Shown here piece after piece: positions 5,146 through 7,140 of a stretch of 7,140 bases of DNA; the first letter of the stretch is position 1; each line of letters begins with the position of its first letter. The stretch lies in contig CAZWFQ010000130.1 of assembly GCA_964633225.1 (NCBI GenBank), positions 1-7,140 on the forward strand, given 5' to 3'. Under the pieces are notes generated by a model. The model worked only from the letters and a program-made list of their open reading frames with translations, did not search any database and was not told where the DNA came from. Both the position numbers and the translations under genes were made by a program. This stretch comes from JAKQIM01 sp964633225 (GTDB lineage Bacteria; Chloroflexota; Anaerolineae; Anaerolineales; UBA4823).

Positions 5146-6801
5146 ATGAACAAGCGCAAGGCCCTGCTGTTCTTCCCCGTCCTGGCAGCTCTGCTGGCCC
5201 TCGCTTTGCTGCATGCCGCGGCGCGCGCCCAGGCCAGCTTCTCCGGCCAGGCCAGCTCCATTGCTGCCATCCAACCCCAACCCACCCCCACCGCGTCCAG
5301 CCAGGAGCCGCCCGCGCCAGGCATCCCCGCCGGCTACCCCCTGATGAGCGCCGCTGACTGGCAGGACTTCGACGATTTCCTGGTCAACCTGCCCGCCACC
5401 CTCACCCTGCCTGCCACCATCCGCGTGGCGGTCACCGGCGATTGGCGCTGCGACACCACCGCCCCCTACACCGTCACGGTGGTTGATTTTCTCGACTACC
5501 TCCAGCACGTTTTGCCCAATGAATGGCCCTATACGTACCGCGACGAATCGCAGCGCGCCGGGGCCGTGGCCACCAAGATGTTTGCCTGGTATTGGGTGGC
5601 GCGCGGCGGCTGGCGCCCGGCCGAATTTGACGTTTGGGACAGCACGTGCAGCCAATGGTACGCCCCCCAGAACCCCACCCGCCAGAGCGCCAACCGGGCC
5701 ATCGCCTACACCTGGGATTGGCGCCTGGTCACCAGTGCAGGCGAGATCTTCCCCACCTATTACCGGGCCACATCAGAGTCTTGCCCCCTGGGTACCTGCA
5801 TGAGTCAAGAAGGCTCCAATGCCCGGGCCGCTGCCGGCGACACCTGGGACGAGATCCTGCGCTACTACTATGCCTCGCGCGCCCCCCAGCTCGTCTACCC
5901 CCGCACCTTCCCCGCCGGCTGGGCCCTGCACTTCAACGGCCTGCCTGGCGACACGGGTGAGAACCGCCTGCTCATCCCCCTGGATGACCCCGCCACAGAC
6001 GAACCCGGCCCGCCCGTAGATGTGGGGGCGCAGGACTTCACCATCGAATGGTGGCTGCGCGCCAGCCCCTCCGCTTACCCCACCACCTCCCTCACCGTCA
6101 CCTGCGGTGTGGGGCAAGATTGGACCCTGGGCAGCCTCCTGCTCGACCGCTGGCTGCCCGAACCGCACCCCGGCTACGGCGTCTCGCTCCACGCCGGGCG
6201 GGTGCTCTTCGGCGTCACCGGCCAGCCCCTCAGTGGCAGCCAAACGATCAGCGACAGCCTGACCCTGTGCGGGAATGCCGTGGTGGTAGACGACCGCTGG
6301 CACCACATCGCCATCCAACGCCGGGCCGCCGATGGGCAGGTGTGGTTGTACGTCGATGGCCGCCTGGACGCCTCTGCCGGCGGCCCGGATGGCGATATCA
6401 GCTATCCCGATGCCCTCACCCCCACCCTGCCCAGCACGCCCTACCTGGCAGTCGGCGCCTGGCGCCACGATGCCGTCTCACAAACAAGTGCAGCCCCACC
6501 CGATCTTTTTTACCGCGGCTGGCTGGACGAGCTGCGCTTCTCGAACACCCTGCGCTACACCCAGCCCTTCTCCCTACCCACGGGCGTCTTCACCGCCGAT
6601 ACAGCCACCCTGGCCCTTTACCACTTCGACGAGGCTCTCGGCAACACCATCCACGATACCTCCGCCGCACCAGGCGGCCCCAGTCATGCCCAGCGCCTGT
6701 ACGGAGGCACCGTTAACGGCCCTGAGTGGTGGCCTTCGGACCTCTTTCCCCGCTATACCCATCGCATCGCCTTACCTCTGATCTTTAAAGCCCTCCCATG
6801 A
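5146..6801 (+). CDS. Secreted SpoIID-like protein with LamG-like domain
   Basis: The 551-residue protein begins with a classical signal peptide (MNKRK, hydrophobic 7-23, probable cleavage after AQA at 28-30) and a short Pro/Thr linker. Residues 67-246 are a SpoIID-like domain, paralogous to that of the preceding gene: DYLQHVLPNEW with likely catalytic E126, SQRAGAVATKMFAW, AIAYTWDWRL, CMSQEGSNARA, WDEILRYYY. Residues about 257-495 form a LamG/concanavalin-like domain, with ALHFNG, QDFTIEWWLRA, DDRWHHIAIQR, VWLYVDGRLDA, YRGWLDELRF and LALYHFDE; such domains usually bind carbohydrate or protein. The end (YTHRIALPLIFKALP) resembles a short tail I recall from Chloroflexota exported proteins. The frame is open to 5074 inside the previous gene; ATG 5146 is chosen for its signal peptide and promoter. 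It overlaps the next gene by ATGA. Likely an envelope glycan-acting or glycan-binding protein. Confidence 0.82.
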   Translation: MNKRKALLFFPVLAALLALALLHAAARAQASFSGQASSIAAIQPQPTPTASSQEPPAPGIPAGYPLMSAADWQDFDDFLVNLPATLTLPATIRVAVTGDWRCDTTAPYTVTVVDFLDYLQHVLPNEWPYTYRDESQRAGAVATKMFAWYWVARGGWRPAEFDVWDSTCSQWYAPQNPTRQSANRAIAYTWDWRLVTSAGEIFPTYYRATSESCPLGTCMSQEGSNARAAAGDTWDEILRYYYASRAPQLVYPRTFPAGWALHFNGLPGDTGENRLLIPLDDPATDEPGPPVDVGAQDFTIEWWLRASPSAYPTTSLTVTCGVGQDWTLGSLLLDRWLPEPHPGYGVSLHAGRVLFGVTGQPLSGSQTISDSLTLCGNAVVVDDRWHHIAIQRRAADGQVWLYVDGRLDASAGGPDGDISYPDALTPTLPSTPYLAVGAWRHDAVSQTSAAPPDLFYRGWLDELRFSNTLRYTQPFSLPTGVFTADTATLALYHFDEALGNTIHDTSAAPGGPSHAQRLYGGTVNGPEWWPSDLFPRYTHRIALPLIFKALP

Positions 6802-7140
6802 ACCAAATACTCAGCCGCATCCGCACCCCCGTCAAACGCCAGAGCGCCGAAACCTACTTGCTCCTGACCTTGCTCAGCTTCGCCGCCTCGGTGACCATCA
6901 CCCGCCTCTTCCTCGAGATCACCGGCTACCCCCAGCTCGGCGGCGGCGAGCTGCACATCGCCCATGTCTTGTGGGGCGGCTTGCTCCTGTTCGCTGCCGC
7001 CATCCTGCCCCTCATCCTGGCCAACCGCTGGGTCTACATCGCCGCGGCCCTCCTGGCTGGCACGGGGGTGGGCCTGTTCATTGATGAGGTCGGCAAATTC
7101 ATCACCCAATCCAACAACTACTTCTACCCCGGCGCCGCCC
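6798..7140 (+). CDS. Multi-pass membrane protein of unknown function, 3' part outside the window
   Basis: The first 114 residues are visible, starting at an ATG that overlaps the previous stop (ATGA), so translation is coupled to the SpoIID-LamG gene. After a basic N-terminus (SRIRTPVKR) there are three hydrophobic segments at about 20-42, 55-75 and 78-98. Charged or polar residues sit inside or at the edges of them: TRLFLE, ELHIAHVLWG and GVGLFIDEVGKFIT. The last motif looks like a conserved signature of an uncharacterised membrane family I recall from Chloroflexota and Actinomycetota, but I cannot name a function. There is no signal peptidase site; it should be an inner-membrane protein with further helices beyond the edge. 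The coupling suggests an envelope role, which is inference only. Confidence 0.75.
   Translation, partial: MNQILSRIRTPVKRQSAETYLLLTLLSFAASVTITRLFLEITGYPQLGGGELHIAHVLWGGLLLFAAAILPLILANRWVYIAAALLAGTGVGLFIDEVGKFITQSNNYFYPGAA

Noticed and set aside
5773..6468. Minus-strand open frame of 231 residues opposite the LamG domain
   Set aside because: It is a Gly/Ala/Val-rich composition artefact antisense to a recognisable LamG domain, with no ribosome binding site or domain.

Overview
The window is a GC-rich bacterial stretch that most resembles Chloroflexota, probably Anaerolineae-like. This rests on gene content, on promoters placed so that mRNAs start at or next to the ATG, on a secreted protein ending in a short LPLIFK-type tail, and on the partial membrane protein at the right edge. 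The phylum call is an inference from memory of such genomes, not from a search.

Left edge (1-200): a divergent intergenic region. On the minus strand are the first 11 codons of a gene that reads like ribosomal protein bL25 (rplY/ctc), with a strong Shine-Dalgarno, a structured leader of about 100 nt and a good sigma70-type promoter. The part of the leader just before the Shine-Dalgarno folds into a stem, a symmetric 6x6 internal loop and a hairpin. The core of that loop (GGUA facing GAGA) matches loop E of 5S rRNA, the natural binding site of L25. This is the most interesting signal here: a candidate autoregulatory element in which the mRNA imitates 5S rRNA. The rplY promoter shares its -35 region with a plus-strand promoter for the first rightward gene.

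Block 1 (201-3692, plus strand): four tightly packed genes, probably one operon. They encode a small multi-pass membrane zincin (DUF3267-like, HELIHG), a two-domain RsmC/RlmG-like methyltransferase, an MBL-fold metallo-hydrolase and a CobB-type sirtuin. Junctions are an ATGA overlap, a 33-nt gap with a Shine-Dalgarno, and a 7-nt gap. No obvious pathway links the four; they look like housekeeping or maintenance functions.

Block 2 (3740-7140, plus strand): two adjacent exported proteins with related SpoIID-like domains and different accessory parts. The first has an N-terminal carboxypeptidase-regulatory-like beta domain and a C-terminal membrane anchor. The second has a LamG-like domain and a C-terminal ALPLIFK tail. 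Each has its own promoter immediately before its ATG. The second overlaps by ATGA with a membrane protein of unknown function that runs off the window. Together they suggest a cell-envelope locus, probably acting on peptidoglycan or a related glycan outside the membrane.

No tRNA, rRNA, CRISPR array, insertion sequence or clear intrinsic terminator was seen. The only non-coding stretch above 100 bases is 36-200, and it is described in full.
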